Source: HKST-UBA85 sp035654775 (GTDB taxonomy: Bacteria > Bacteroidota > Bacteroidia > Flavobacteriales > Flavobacteriaceae). Taken from it: 28,854 nt of DNA. This document shows positions 8,617 to 18,051 of the stretch, piece after piece. The position numbers were made by a program, and so were the translations under genes. Location of the stretch: positions 1 through 28,854 of the forward strand of contig DASRWB010000001.1 in assembly GCA_035654775.1 (NCBI GenBank), written 5' to 3'. Numbering within the stretch: position 1 is the first letter of the stretch; each line of letters begins with the position of its first letter. Under the pieces are notes generated by a model that worked only from the letters and a program-made list of their open reading frames with translations, searched no databases and had not been told where the DNA came from.

Positions 8617-11007
8617 ATGAAACAAGCTTGTTGTTACATACTTCTTTTTTGCAGTCAAGTTTTCTGGGCACAAAATCCTGACCGTATTTTTAAAAAATTT
8701 ATGCAAACAACAGAAGGTGCAAAAATTGAAGTGAATGACGGCTTCTATCAAATAAAATTCTATAACCCACAGGTGGTAGAAACCACCTTTATTCCGCAAG
8801 GCGAAACGTTTACTGTCGAATCGCATGCAGTTGTTGCTTCAGCAGAAGAAATGGAGTTGTTACCTGTGGTGGATGAAAACCAAATCTTTTTAAGCTCGCC
8901 GGAAATTACAGTGCACGTTCAAAAACAACCCTTTCAAATTTCCTATCATTACCGGGGACAAACTATGCTTTCTGAAAAAAAAGGCTATGTCAAAAACGAC
9001 AGTCTGGAAACCATCGAATTTAATCTTACCAAAGACGAAATTCTCTATGGCGGTGGTGCTAGAGCCTTAGGGATGAACCGTCGCGGACACCGCTTAAAAC
9101 TCTACAACAAGGCACATTACGGTTACGAAACGCATAGCCCGTTGATGAACTTTACCATGCCTTTGGTTTTATCTTCCAAAATGTACCTGGTCCATTTTGA
9201 CAATGCATCTATTGGGTATTTAGACCTTGACAGTAATAATACGAACACCTTAACCTACGAAACCATATCAGGAAGAAAAACCTATCAGGTAATTGCAGGA
9301 CAAACCTGGTTAGACATACTGGAAGCCTATACAGGGTTAACCGGAAAACAACCCATGTTGCCCCGATGGGCTTTGGGAAATTTTGCCAGTCGTTTTGGTT
9401 ACCGTTCACAGGAAGAAGCGCTCAAAACCGTCAAAGCATTTAAGGACGAAAACATCCCGGTAGATGCTGTTATTCTGGACTTGTACTGGTTTGGTAAGGA
9501 AGTAATGGGAACCATGGGGAATTTGAAATTTGACACCGATTCTTTTCCCAACCCAACCCGGATGATTAAAACCCTGCGCAATCAGCAGGTAGAAACCATA
9601 CTCATTACCGAACCGTTTATCTTGACTACTTCCAACCGCTGGGAAGAAGCTGTAGCCAACAGTGTACTGGCTAAAGACAGTCTGGGAAAACCGGCAACTT
9701 TTGATTTTTTCTTTGGAAATACAGGGCTTATTGACCTCTATAGTTCGTCGGGATACCGTTGGTTTAAAACCATAAATAAAGAATTATTACAAATGGGCAT
9801 TACCGGAATATGGGGTGATTTAGGCGAACCGGAAGAGCATCCTTCACATCTAATTCATGCCACAGGCACTGCCGATGAAGTGCATAACATTTATGGACAC
9901 GATTGGGCAAAACTCGTACAAGAGGCATTTCATGAAGCCACGCCACACCTAAGGCCATTTATTTTAATGCGCGCCGGCTATTCCGGCTCACAGCGCTATG
10001 GAATGGTACCTTGGTCCGGCGATGTTAAACGAACTTGGGGCGGTCTGCAAAGTCAACCCGAAATTTCACTGCAAATGGGAATGCAGGGAATGGCGTATAT
10101 GCATAGCGATTTGGGTGGCTTTGCCAGCGATAATCTGGATGATGAATTGTATGTTCGTTGGTTACAGTATGGTGTGTTTCAACCCATTTTTAGACCCCAT
10201 GCACAAGAAGATGTACCCAGCGAACCTGTTTTTAGAAGTGAAAAAGCTAAGGCTTTGGCAAAAAAAGCAATCGAATTGCGTTACCGCATGCTACCTTACA
10301 ATTACCATTTGGTTTTTGAAAATCACACAAAAGGAAAACCACTCATGCGTCCCTTGTTTTTTGAAGAACCACATCACCCTATTCTGGCAGAAATAGCAGA
10401 CACTTACCTTTGGGGCGAACATATTTTGGTATCACCCATCGTTGCGTCAGGAGTAGAAAGTCAGGAAATTTATTTTCCCAAAGATGCAAACTGGATAGAT
10501 TTTTACACAGGTAAAAAATATCAAGGCGGAACCACTCAAACGCTTACAGTAACAGAAGATGCCATTCCTGTTTTTGTTCGCACCGGTAGTTTTATACCCT
10601 TGGCTAAAACCATGCAATCCACCAAAGAATATACCGGAAATGAACTGGAAATTCACTACTATTTTGATGAAACTATCGAAGAAGAAACGGAAGGTAAATT
10701 ATACAATGACGACGGAATTACACCCAACGCCTACAAAAACGGTCAATACGAAATGTTAACCTTTGAAGCCGAAAAAGAAAGGAACAATCTCGAAATAGAT
10801 TTTGAAGCCGAATGGGGTGAAAATTATCAACCCACTAATAAAACCATCAATCTCTATATCCATAACCTCATTGAAAAACCAAAAAGAATAAAAATAGAAG
10901 GAAAGCGTGCTTTAATACGTTATCATTCAGAAAAAAAAAGGGTGCATGTTTCATTTACGTGGAACACCTCAAAAGAAAAAACCATTACACTTAAACTAAA
11001 ATCATAA
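8617..11007 (+). CDS. GH31 alpha-glucosidase, exported
   Basis: The protein is 796 aa with an N-terminal signal peptide (about 1-18, ending VFWA, then QNPD). It has a GH31 N-terminal beta-sandwich with ILYGGGARA (142-150), then the catalytic barrel from about 250 (VDAVILDLYWFG). The nucleophile is D401 in GIWGDLGEPE and the acid/base is D469 in WSGDVKRTW. A C-terminal beta domain follows. The expected reaction is release of alpha-glucose from non-reducing ends of maltodextrins, probably in the periplasm. Alpha-1,6 or alpha-1,3 preference cannot be told from sequence. The start codon overlaps the stop of an eight-codon reading frame (8597-8620). It ends 3 bp before the next gene. Confidence 0.93.
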   Translation: MKQACCYILLFCSQVFWAQNPDRIFKKFMQTTEGAKIEVNDGFYQIKFYNPQVVETTFIPQGETFTVESHAVVASAEEMELLPVVDENQIFLSSPEITVHVQKQPFQISYHYRGQTMLSEKKGYVKNDSLETIEFNLTKDEILYGGGARALGMNRRGHRLKLYNKAHYGYETHSPLMNFTMPLVLSSKMYLVHFDNASIGYLDLDSNNTNTLTYETISGRKTYQVIAGQTWLDILEAYTGLTGKQPMLPRWALGNFASRFGYRSQEEALKTVKAFKDENIPVDAVILDLYWFGKEVMGTMGNLKFDTDSFPNPTRMIKTLRNQQVETILITEPFILTTSNRWEEAVANSVLAKDSLGKPATFDFFFGNTGLIDLYSSSGYRWFKTINKELLQMGITGIWGDLGEPEEHPSHLIHATGTADEVHNIYGHDWAKLVQEAFHEATPHLRPFILMRAGYSGSQRYGMVPWSGDVKRTWGGLQSQPEISLQMGMQGMAYMHSDLGGFASDNLDDELYVRWLQYGVFQPIFRPHAQEDVPSEPVFRSEKAKALAKKAIELRYRMLPYNYHLVFENHTKGKPLMRPLFFEEPHHPILAEIADTYLWGEHILVSPIVASGVESQEIYFPKDANWIDFYTGKKYQGGTTQTLTVTEDAIPVFVRTGSFIPLAKTMQSTKEYTGNELEIHYYFDETIEEETEGKLYNDDGITPNAYKNGQYEMLTFEAEKERNNLEIDFEAEWGENYQPTNKTINLYIHNLIEKPKRIKIEGKRALIRYHSEKKRVHVSFTWNTSKEKTITLKLKS

Positions 11008-11010
11008 ACA

Positions 11011-12441
11011 ATGAAAAAAGTAACGCTCTTTTTACTAGTAGCAAGCCTTGTCGTATCGTGTAAAAGCGATAAAAAAGAAGCCGAAAAGGTAGAAGAAATA
11101 CAAACACAAGTTTTTCCGGACATTACTCCGGAAGTTGAAGAACAAGCCGTAATTTATGAAGCAAACATCAGACAATATTCACCGGAAGGCACTTTTGACG
11201 CCTTTACCAAAGACATCCCGGTTTTGAAAGATTTGGGAGTGAAAATTATATGGGTTATGCCCATAAATCGGATTTCCGAAGTAAAACGTAAAGCTACCGG
11301 AGATACATTCACCAGCGATATTGAAGATGCGGAAGAACGCAAAAAATACCTGGGAAGCTACTATTCGGTATCTGATTATCGCTCCGTAAATCCCGAATTC
11401 GGAACGCTGGAAGATTTTCAGGAACTGGTTGAAACGGCTCATCAAAACGGAATTTATGTAATCGTAGATTGGGTGCCCAATCATACCGGTTGGGACCATC
11501 CGTGGATTACTGAGCATCCTGAATATTACACCCAAAATGAAGACGGAGAAATTATTGACCCCATAAACCCCGACACCGGCGAATCCTGGGGCTGGACCGA
11601 TGTTGCCGACCTGAACTACGACAATCAAAACATGCAAAATGCGATGATTTCCGATATGAAATACTGGGTAGAAGAAGTAAATATTGACGGATACCGAATG
11701 GATGTGGCTCATAAAGTCCCGGTGGATTTTTTTAAACGAGCGATAGACACGCTAAAAGCCGTTAAACCGGTATTTATGCTGGCCGAAGCAGAACAACCTG
11801 ATTTACTGCAAAACGGTTTTGATATGCACTACGGTTGGGAAGCTCATCATATTTTTAACGACATTGCCAAAGGCCATAAAACGGTTAAAGCCCTTGACGA
11901 TTATTTAGTAAAAATAGATACCCTTCTGGAAGATGATGATATCAATATGTATTTTGTAACCAACCATGACGAAAACTCATGGGCAGGAACGCTACAAGAA
12001 CGAATGCCGGAAAATAAAGAGCTGTTTACGGCCTTAACCTATACTATACCCGGAATGCCGCTACTGTACTCAGGACAAGAATACGACCTAAACCACAGGT
12101 TGAAATTCTTCGAAAAAGATAGCATTCCAAAAACGAAGGGAAAATATTTCGAGTTGTTAAAAAAATTAGGTCATTTAAAAAATAACAACAAGGCACTTCA
12201 TGGAGGTAAACAAGCAGCAGCCTATCAAAGACTAAATACCGAAAACGAAAAGGTAATGGTATTTAAGCGAGAAAAAGCCGGTGATCAAATACTCTTTATT
12301 GGGAATTTTACAAAAGAAGAACAAAAGATAACTCCTGAAGTTACAGGTACATTTACAGCCTACCTTACAGACGAAACAGTAACATTAGACGATAATGCCA
12401 TAACCCTTCAACCCTGGGAATTTAAAATTTTAATAAAATAA
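11011..12441 (+). CDS. GH13 alpha-amylase family enzyme, short single-barrel lipoprotein
   Basis: This 476-aa lipoprotein has a lipobox ending VVSC (Cys17), followed by a charged linker rich in K, E and D (18-30). The barrel begins immediately after it (AVIYEANIRQYSPEG, 47-61), with no N-terminal beta domain. GH13 motifs are VDWVPNH (152-158), nucleophile D231 in DGYRMDVAH, acid/base E259 in FMLAEAEQ and D320 in VTNHDENSW. A short C-terminal beta domain follows. It differs clearly from the first GH13 in domain layout, so the two probably differ in chain-length preference or location. Its likely role is maltodextrin hydrolysis at the cell surface or in the periplasm. It ends 1 bp before GH97. 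Confidence 0.9.
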   Translation: MKKVTLFLLVASLVVSCKSDKKEAEKVEEIQTQVFPDITPEVEEQAVIYEANIRQYSPEGTFDAFTKDIPVLKDLGVKIIWVMPINRISEVKRKATGDTFTSDIEDAEERKKYLGSYYSVSDYRSVNPEFGTLEDFQELVETAHQNGIYVIVDWVPNHTGWDHPWITEHPEYYTQNEDGEIIDPINPDTGESWGWTDVADLNYDNQNMQNAMISDMKYWVEEVNIDGYRMDVAHKVPVDFFKRAIDTLKAVKPVFMLAEAEQPDLLQNGFDMHYGWEAHHIFNDIAKGHKTVKALDDYLVKIDTLLEDDDINMYFVTNHDENSWAGTLQERMPENKELFTALTYTIPGMPLLYSGQEYDLNHRLKFFEKDSIPKTKGKYFELLKKLGHLKNNNKALHGGKQAAAYQRLNTENEKVMVFKREKAGDQILFIGNFTKEEQKITPEVTGTFTAYLTDETVTLDDNAITLQPWEFKILIK

Positions 12442-12442
12442 A

Positions 12443-14560
12443 ATGCGAAATACAATAGCTTTAGTTATCACAGCATTGTTGCTTTTAGGTTGTGACAAAG
12501 AAAATCAACGCCAACTTCAGGTTGTTTCACCAAACGAAAGCATTGCGGTTGGGTTTAATCTTAACCCGAAAGGCGAACCGTTCTATACAGTTGCTTTTCA
12601 GAATAAAACCGTTATAGACACCTCGTACTTGGGATTCGATTTTATAGACGCTCAACCCCTGAAAAGCAATTTTAATGTGCTGAATGTAACTTCTTCAACT
12701 TTTAATGAAACCTGGCAAATGCCTTGGGGCGAACAGTTGGAAGTGGAAAACAAGTACAACCAATTAAAAGTAGAATTGCAGGAAATGTCAAAACCAAACA
12801 GAAAACTCAATCTGGTGTTTAAAGTCTATAACGACGGCCTGGGTTTCCGGTATGAATTTCCCGAACAAGAAAATTTTCAAGAGGCGTTAATTGCAGAAGA
12901 GCGTACACAGTTTAACTTAACCGAAGATTATAAAACCTATTGGACTCCGGGAGATTGGGATATCTATGAGCATTTGTACAACACCACAAAACTGTCAGAG
13001 ATTGATGCGACTAGCAAGCGAAACCATCCCAATCTGGCACAAACCTATATACCAAACAACGCAGTAAATACGCCGGTAACCTTGGTAGGTAATGACGGAA
13101 TTCACCTGAGTTTTCACGAAGCCGCTTTGATAAATTACGCCGGTATGACCTTACAGGTGGATACCGAGAATCTGGATTTCAATAGTGTACTGGTAGGCAG
13201 TGAAAACACAAACTATAAAGTAAAACGCACAATACCCTTCAACACACCTTGGCGTACCCTTCAAATTACTGACAATGCACCCGATTTAATAACCTCAAAC
13301 CTTATCGTTAACCTGAACGAACCTAATAAATTAGGAGATGTATCTTGGTTTACACCTATGAAGTATACAGGAGTTTGGTGGGAAATGCATCTGGGGAAAT
13401 CCACCTGGGATTACGGAATGGAGAAAAATGAAAAAGACAAATGGATAGACACCGGAAAAGGGCACGGACGTCACGGAGCCACTACCGAAAATGTGAAGAA
13501 GTTTATCGATTTTTCAGCAGAAAATAATATAGGTGGCGTTTTGGTTGAAGGATGGAATACCGGTTGGGAACGCTGGATAGGTTTTGAAGACCGCGAAGGA
13601 GTATTCGATTTTGTAACCCCGTATCCGGATTACGATATAAACGAAGTAACGCGGTATGCCAAAGAAAAAGGAGTGCAAATTATCATGCACCACGAAACCT
13701 CGGCAGCTACGGAAACCTATACCAAACAACAGGATACGGCATTTGCACTGATGCAAAACTATGGTATGCATGTGGTAAAAACAGGATATGTGGGTAAAAT
13801 TCTACCCAAAGGTGAATACCATCACGGGCAGTATATGGTGAACCATTACAATCAAACCGTTGAGAAAGCGGCAAAATATCAGGTGGCTATTAATGCACAT
13901 GAACCTATAAAAGACACAGGATTACGCCGAACCTATCCCAATACCATTTCACGCGAAGGCCTACGCGGACAGGAATTTAACGCCTGGGCAATCGATGGAG
14001 GAAACCCGCCGGAACACCTGCCAATAGTCGCTTTTACCAGAATGTTGGCCGGACCAATTGATTATACCCCCGGTATTTTTAATATAAAATTTGACGCTTA
14101 TAAACCGGAAAATCAGGTGAATACTACCTTGGCACAGCAGCTGGCCTTATATGTAGTTATCTACAGCCCTGTTCAAATGGCTGCTGACTTGGTCGAACAT
14201 TATGAAGCCAATCCCGAAGCGCTTCAATTTATAAAAGAGGTAGGCGTAGATTGGGAAAAAACAATTGTTTTAAATGGAGAAGTTGGCGATTTTGTTTGCA
14301 TCGCAAGAAAAGAACGCAACACCGAAAACTGGTTTGTTGGAGGAATTACAGATGAAAATAGCAGAACACTCGAAATAGATTTTAGTTTTTTAGATGCCGA
14401 GACAACTTATACAGCCACTATTTATCAGGATGGAGATGATGCTCATTGGGATGAAAACCCAACGGATTTAAAAGTGGAAACAATTCAGGTTTCAAGTAAA
14501 ACCAAGCATACACTAAAGTTGGCCGAAGGTGGCGGATTTGCAATAAGCCTTATGAAATAG
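12443..14560 (+). CDS. susB: GH97 alpha-glucosidase, SusB-like inverting enzyme
   Basis: The protein is 705 aa, typical of GH97. A lipobox-like LLGC with Cys17 suggests a lipoprotein. The N-terminal beta-sandwich (about 25-290) precedes the barrel (MKYTGVWWEMHLG). Key glutamates are E418 (HHETS), E487 (NAHEPIK) and E511 (RGQEFNAW). Their spacing of 69 and 24 residues equals that of E439, E508 and E532 in Bacteroides SusB. Glu rather than Asp at the base positions marks the inverting alpha-glucosidase subgroup, not the retaining alpha-galactosidase subgroup. It is the last gene of the operon and would complete maltodextrin breakdown to glucose in the periplasm. Confidence 0.94.
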   Translation: MRNTIALVITALLLLGCDKENQRQLQVVSPNESIAVGFNLNPKGEPFYTVAFQNKTVIDTSYLGFDFIDAQPLKSNFNVLNVTSSTFNETWQMPWGEQLEVENKYNQLKVELQEMSKPNRKLNLVFKVYNDGLGFRYEFPEQENFQEALIAEERTQFNLTEDYKTYWTPGDWDIYEHLYNTTKLSEIDATSKRNHPNLAQTYIPNNAVNTPVTLVGNDGIHLSFHEAALINYAGMTLQVDTENLDFNSVLVGSENTNYKVKRTIPFNTPWRTLQITDNAPDLITSNLIVNLNEPNKLGDVSWFTPMKYTGVWWEMHLGKSTWDYGMEKNEKDKWIDTGKGHGRHGATTENVKKFIDFSAENNIGGVLVEGWNTGWERWIGFEDREGVFDFVTPYPDYDINEVTRYAKEKGVQIIMHHETSAATETYTKQQDTAFALMQNYGMHVVKTGYVGKILPKGEYHHGQYMVNHYNQTVEKAAKYQVAINAHEPIKDTGLRRTYPNTISREGLRGQEFNAWAIDGGNPPEHLPIVAFTRMLAGPIDYTPGIFNIKFDAYKPENQVNTTLAQQLALYVVIYSPVQMAADLVEHYEANPEALQFIKEVGVDWEKTIVLNGEVGDFVCIARKERNTENWFVGGITDENSRTLEIDFSFLDAETTYTATIYQDGDDAHWDENPTDLKVETIQVSSKTKHTLKLAEGGGFAISLMK

Positions 14561-14580
14561 TATTTGGCATAGGTTTTACC

Positions 14581-14588
14581 TAAATTTG
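14581..14588 (+). promoter_or_regulatory. -7 box of selO
   Basis: TAAATTTG is an exact TAnnTTTG match 20 bp after the end of the glucan operon, placing a start near 14595 and a leader of about 20 nt. A small inverted repeat (TAGGT, 3-nt loop, ACCTA; 14570-14582) overlaps its left edge. No -33 element at usual spacing was seen. Confidence 0.5.
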
Positions 14589-14613
14589 TAGGATAAACTT
14601 CAAAACACTAAAG

Positions 14614-16173
14614 GTGAAACTTAACATTGACAATAGCTTTACAGCAAAACTTCCGGCCGATTTAATACCCGAGAATTATGTTCGGCAGGTGGAAAAAGCT
14701 TGTTTTTCTTATGTATCACCTTTAAAAACGTCAAACCCTCAGCTTATTCATGTAGCTCGGGATGTTGCTGAAAACTTGGGCTTTGCCCAAGAAGAGCTTA
14801 GCACAACAGCGTTTCTTCATTTGGTAACGGGAAACAACATGTATCCTCAAACCAAACCCTACGCCATGAATTATGGCGGACATCAGTTTGGACATTGGGC
14901 CGGACAATTGGGAGACGGTCGCGCCATAAATCTTTTTGAAATATATCAAAAAGATAATCGTTGGACAGTGCAGCTAAAAGGAGCAGGAAAAACACCGTAT
15001 TCACGCCAGGGCGACGGATGGGCTGTGTTGCGTTCCTCTATCAGAGAATACCTTTGTAGCGAAGCCATGCATTACCTGGGAATTCCTACCACCAGAGTTT
15101 TATCTTTGGCTTTAACAGGCGATAAAGTACTTCGCGACATGCTTTATGATGGCCATCCCGAATATGAAAAAGGAGCTGTAGTATGCCGTGTGGCACCAAC
15201 CTTTATTCGGTTTGGAAATTTTGAACTGTTTGCAGCAAGAAATGACATAAATACCCTGAAGAAGCTTACAGATTATACGCTGAAATACTTTTTTCCGCAT
15301 TTAGGAGCGCCTTCAAAAGAGAGCTATGCGAAGTTATTTGCCGAGGTATCACAGCGCACCCTGGAAATGATTATTCATTGGCAGCGCGTAGGCTTTGTTC
15401 ATGGCGTGATGAATACCGACAATATGTCGGTGCTGGGATTAACGCTGGATTACGGACCTTACGGCTGGCTGGAAGGATTTGATTTTGGTTGGACGCCAAA
15501 CACTACCGACGCCCGGGAAAAAAGATACCGCTTCGGAAATCAGCCTAATATCGCTTTGTGGAATCTCTACCAGCTGGCGAATGCAGTATACCCGTTAATT
15601 GAAGAAACTAAACCGCTGGAAGATACACTGCATCAGTTTAAAACAGATTTTGAGAAAAAATCACTGCAAATGATGCGAAGTAAACTAGGACTGCATAAAG
15701 AAGAGTCTTCAGATAAAAAACTGATTGAAAACCTGGAAGAGGTATTGATGCTGACGGAAACCGATATGACCATTTTTTTTAGAAAGCTTTCCGCATTAGC
15801 TAAAACAAAACCCGAAAACGGATTGCTCCTTATACAAGAAGCTTTTTATGCCGAAACCCTTTCGGCAGCGCACAGGCAAAAGTGGAACGATTGGTTTTCC
15901 GGCTATACCGAGCGTTTACAACGGGAAATACTGTCGGATGAGGAAAGAGCTGAAAAAATGAACCGCACAAACCCAAAATATGTACTCAGGAACTACATGG
16001 CACAATTGGCGATTGACGATGCAAACAAAGGAAAATACGAGTTGCTGGATGAACTGTATATCCTTCTGAAAAAACCCTATGCAGAGCAACCACAATACGA
16101 AAAGTGGTTTGCAAAACGTCCGGAATGGGCCAGACATAAAGTAGGTTGCTCTATGCTTTCTTGCAGTTCTTAA
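14614..16173 (+). CDS. selO: Protein adenylyltransferase SelO (YdiU/UPF0061), GTG start
   Basis: SelO is a pseudokinase-fold enzyme that transfers AMP from ATP to protein hydroxyl groups and is linked to redox homeostasis. The 519-aa protein shows the family blocks GGHQFGHWAGQLGDGRA (88-104), QLKGAGKTPYSRQGDG (120-135), the metal-binding MNTDNM (266-271) and DYGPYGWLEGFD (279-290). It ends with CSMLSCSS, matching the C-terminal Cys that is selenocysteine in animal SelO. The start is GTG; no ATG gives a full-length protein. It has its own -7 box and is not part of the glucan operon functionally. The product call is firm. Confidence 0.95.
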   Translation: MKLNIDNSFTAKLPADLIPENYVRQVEKACFSYVSPLKTSNPQLIHVARDVAENLGFAQEELSTTAFLHLVTGNNMYPQTKPYAMNYGGHQFGHWAGQLGDGRAINLFEIYQKDNRWTVQLKGAGKTPYSRQGDGWAVLRSSIREYLCSEAMHYLGIPTTRVLSLALTGDKVLRDMLYDGHPEYEKGAVVCRVAPTFIRFGNFELFAARNDINTLKKLTDYTLKYFFPHLGAPSKESYAKLFAEVSQRTLEMIIHWQRVGFVHGVMNTDNMSVLGLTLDYGPYGWLEGFDFGWTPNTTDAREKRYRFGNQPNIALWNLYQLANAVYPLIEETKPLEDTLHQFKTDFEKKSLQMMRSKLGLHKEESSDKKLIENLEEVLMLTETDMTIFFRKLSALAKTKPENGLLLIQEAFYAETLSAAHRQKWNDWFSGYTERLQREILSDEERAEKMNRTNPKYVLRNYMAQLAIDDANKGKYELLDELYILLKKPYAEQPQYEKWFAKRPEWARHKVGCSMLSCSS

Positions 16174-16181
16174 TATATTTG
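16174..16181 (+). promoter_or_regulatory. -7 box of the tesB-like gene
   Basis: TATATTTG is an exact TAnnTTTG match starting directly after the selO stop codon. Transcription would begin near 16187, giving an untranslated leader of only about 10 nt before the ATG at 16198. Confidence 0.5.
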
Positions 16182-16197
16182 TATAAAAATAAATCCC

Positions 16198-17067
16198 ATG
16201 ACATCTGTTCAAGACTTATTGAATGTTTTACAGCTGAAAGCCCTAGACCCAAATACCTTTACCGGGATAAGCAAGTCCGTAGGCAGTTCCAATGTTTTTG
16301 GAGGTCAGGTTTTAGCTCAGGCGCTGAATGCAGCCTACCAAACCATTCATAACGGAAGAGTGCTGCACTCAATGCATTCTTATTTTCTGGAAGCCGGAAA
16401 TTTGGCATTGCCTATTACCTATGAAGTAGCCACCATGCGTGATGGTGGAAGTTTTTCCGTAAGACGGGTAACCGCCAGACAAGAACAAACGACCATTTTT
16501 ATTCTCTCGGCGTCATTTCATAAGCAAGAAACCGGATACAATCACCAAGCAGATATAAAACCCGGTGTAAAACCTCCTGAAGAGTTGTTAAGCTGGACAG
16601 ATTTGCTTCATCAATTTGGCGATGCCATACCGAAGAGTACCAAGGTTTTTATGGAAATTGACCGTCCGGTAGAGTTTAAACCCATGGAAGTAGTAAATCC
16701 TTTTCAAAGAAAGGATTTACCGCCGTATACCAATGTGTGGTTTAAGGTCAAAGGAGATACTGCTGTGCTGGATTTAGCCCTGAAACAGCAAATCATCACC
16801 TACGTTTCTGACTATAACATTCTGGCGGCCGCCATGAATCGTCATGCCAGTAAAGCCCACTGGGGAAATACCCAAACAGCGAGCCTGGACCATTCCATGT
16901 GGTATTTTCGGGATTTTGAACTTGACGACTGGTTGCTTTATGCCATAGAATCGCCCAATGCCTCAAACGCCAGAGGCTTTGCCAAAGGAAATATTTTTAC
17001 GCGCGATGGAAAACTGGTTGCATCTGTAGCGCAGGAAGGCCTCATGCGACCGCTGAAAAAAACATAA
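16198..17067 (+). CDS. tesB: Acyl-CoA thioesterase II (TesB-like, double hotdog)
   Basis: This protein hydrolyses acyl-CoA to free fatty acid and CoA in the cytoplasm. It is 289 aa, close to E. coli TesB, and contains two hotdog domains. The first carries FGGQVLAQAL (34-43). The second carries YVSDYNIL with D205, TASLDHSMWYF (227-237) and VAQEGLMR with Q279. These correspond to the E. coli Asp204, Thr228 and Gln278 catalytic network. The stop codon overlaps the next gene's start by one base (TAATG), so the two are translationally coupled. Confidence 0.93.
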   Translation: MTSVQDLLNVLQLKALDPNTFTGISKSVGSSNVFGGQVLAQALNAAYQTIHNGRVLHSMHSYFLEAGNLALPITYEVATMRDGGSFSVRRVTARQEQTTIFILSASFHKQETGYNHQADIKPGVKPPEELLSWTDLLHQFGDAIPKSTKVFMEIDRPVEFKPMEVVNPFQRKDLPPYTNVWFKVKGDTAVLDLALKQQIITYVSDYNILAAAMNRHASKAHWGNTQTASLDHSMWYFRDFELDDWLLYAIESPNASNARGFAKGNIFTRDGKLVASVAQEGLMRPLKKT

Positions 17068-17597
17068 TGTACACGTATATCGTTTTACTTAAAGGAATTA
17101 ATGTAGGTGGACACAAAAAAGTACCGATGGCTGCGTTACGTGATATTCTTTCTCGTGTGGGCTTTGAAAATGTGAAAACCTATATTCAGAGCGGCAATGT
17201 CATTTTACAAACACAGGAGCAAAACCCCGAAACGATTGAGCAAATTGTAACAGAAACTCTTTTAAAGCATTTTGGATTTGAGGTGCAGGTCTTGGTTAAA
17301 ACCCGAAAGCAGCTGAAATACATTTTTGAGCAATCGCCTTTTCCGGCAGGCAAAATAGAAAAAAGCTACTTTATGATGCTACATGATACTCCGGATGACG
17401 AACAAGTCAGGTTAGCCTCAGAAAAAGTTTATGAAGGTGAAGCGTACTACATAATAGACAATTGCATTTATTACTTCTGTGACAAAGGAATGGGTCAAGC
17501 CAAATTCAACATAAATTTTTTTGAACGCAAGTTGGGTACATTTGCCACGGCAAGAAACTACAATACGATGTTAAAGTTGTTGTCCTTGTCTCAATAA
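17067..17597 (+). CDS. DUF1697 family protein
   Basis: The 176-aa protein has the DUF1697 signature LLKGINVGGHKKVPM (7-21) followed by VKTYIQSGNVIL. The family is widespread in bacteria, has a ferredoxin-like fold and has no established function. It overlaps the thioesterase gene by one base and is followed directly by a strong terminator, so it ends this transcription unit. There is no signal peptide or membrane segment. I cannot assign an activity. Confidence 0.9.
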   Translation: MYTYIVLLKGINVGGHKKVPMAALRDILSRVGFENVKTYIQSGNVILQTQEQNPETIEQIVTETLLKHFGFEVQVLVKTRKQLKYIFEQSPFPAGKIEKSYFMMLHDTPDDEQVRLASEKVYEGEAYYIIDNCIYYFCDKGMGQAKFNINFFERKLGTFATARNYNTMLKLLSLSQ

Positions 17598-17625
17598 AAA
17601 AACCTTCATTCATGAAGGTTTTTTT
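17596..17625. terminator. Bidirectional rho-independent terminator
   Basis: Seven A, CCTTCA, a TTCA loop, TGAAGG and seven T form a stem flanked by A and T runs, so it can act on both strands. It lies between the DUF1697 gene (+) and the convergent DUF4168 remnant (-). Confidence 0.9.
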
Positions 17626-17643
17626 ATTAACTTTTAATACAGT

Positions 17644-17972
17644 CTATTTTTGTTCAGTCAATGCAGCCTGTAGACGTTGCTGCAACGCTGTATCGGTTTG
17701 AAGTGCTGCGGCAACTTGTTGGTAGCGTTGTAAAGTAAGTCCTTCATCTGTAATGGCTTTTTCGGCTTGTTTTTGAAGGTCTAATTGTTTTTCCTGATTG
17801 TTTATAAGCTGAACACTTTGAAAAATAGAGGCAATCTGGTCTAGTTCATCTCCGATACGGTTACTTTTTGTTGTTCAGTAGTTTGTGCCGGTACAAGACC
17901 TCCAACTAATGAAAAACAAACAAGTAAAGCTTTAAATTTGTTTGAAAATTTTATAATTTAATATTTATTCAT
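17644..17972 (-). pseudogene. DUF4168-like secreted protein, broken by an early stop and a frameshift
   Basis: Reading leftward, the ATG at 17972 is followed by a TAA at 17960-17958. The same frame then encodes a signal-peptide-like stretch (KFKALLVCFSLVGG, VPAQTT) up to a TAG at 17843-17841. From about 17856 the coding continues in another frame (DELDQIASIF, QSVQLINNQEKQ, ITDEGLTLQRYQQVAAAL) to the stop at 17646-17644. The total of 329 bp equals 110 codons minus one base, so a one-base deletion explains the shift. The residues resemble the periplasmic alpha-helical DUF4168 family. Without a normal start frame, with one stop and one frameshift, the gene looks dead, unless either lesion is a sequencing error. 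Confidence 0.72.
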
Positions 17973-18051
17973 TGATTTTTAAGTACTCAAAACTACAATA
18001 AAATAGAGACTAACCCAAGCTTTGTTTGCATGTAACAAAACATTAATACTT

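Noticed and set aside
11179..11712. Leftward open frame of 177 codons
   Set aside because: It is fully inside the second GH13 gene, whose catalytic motifs are all intact; a shadow frame.
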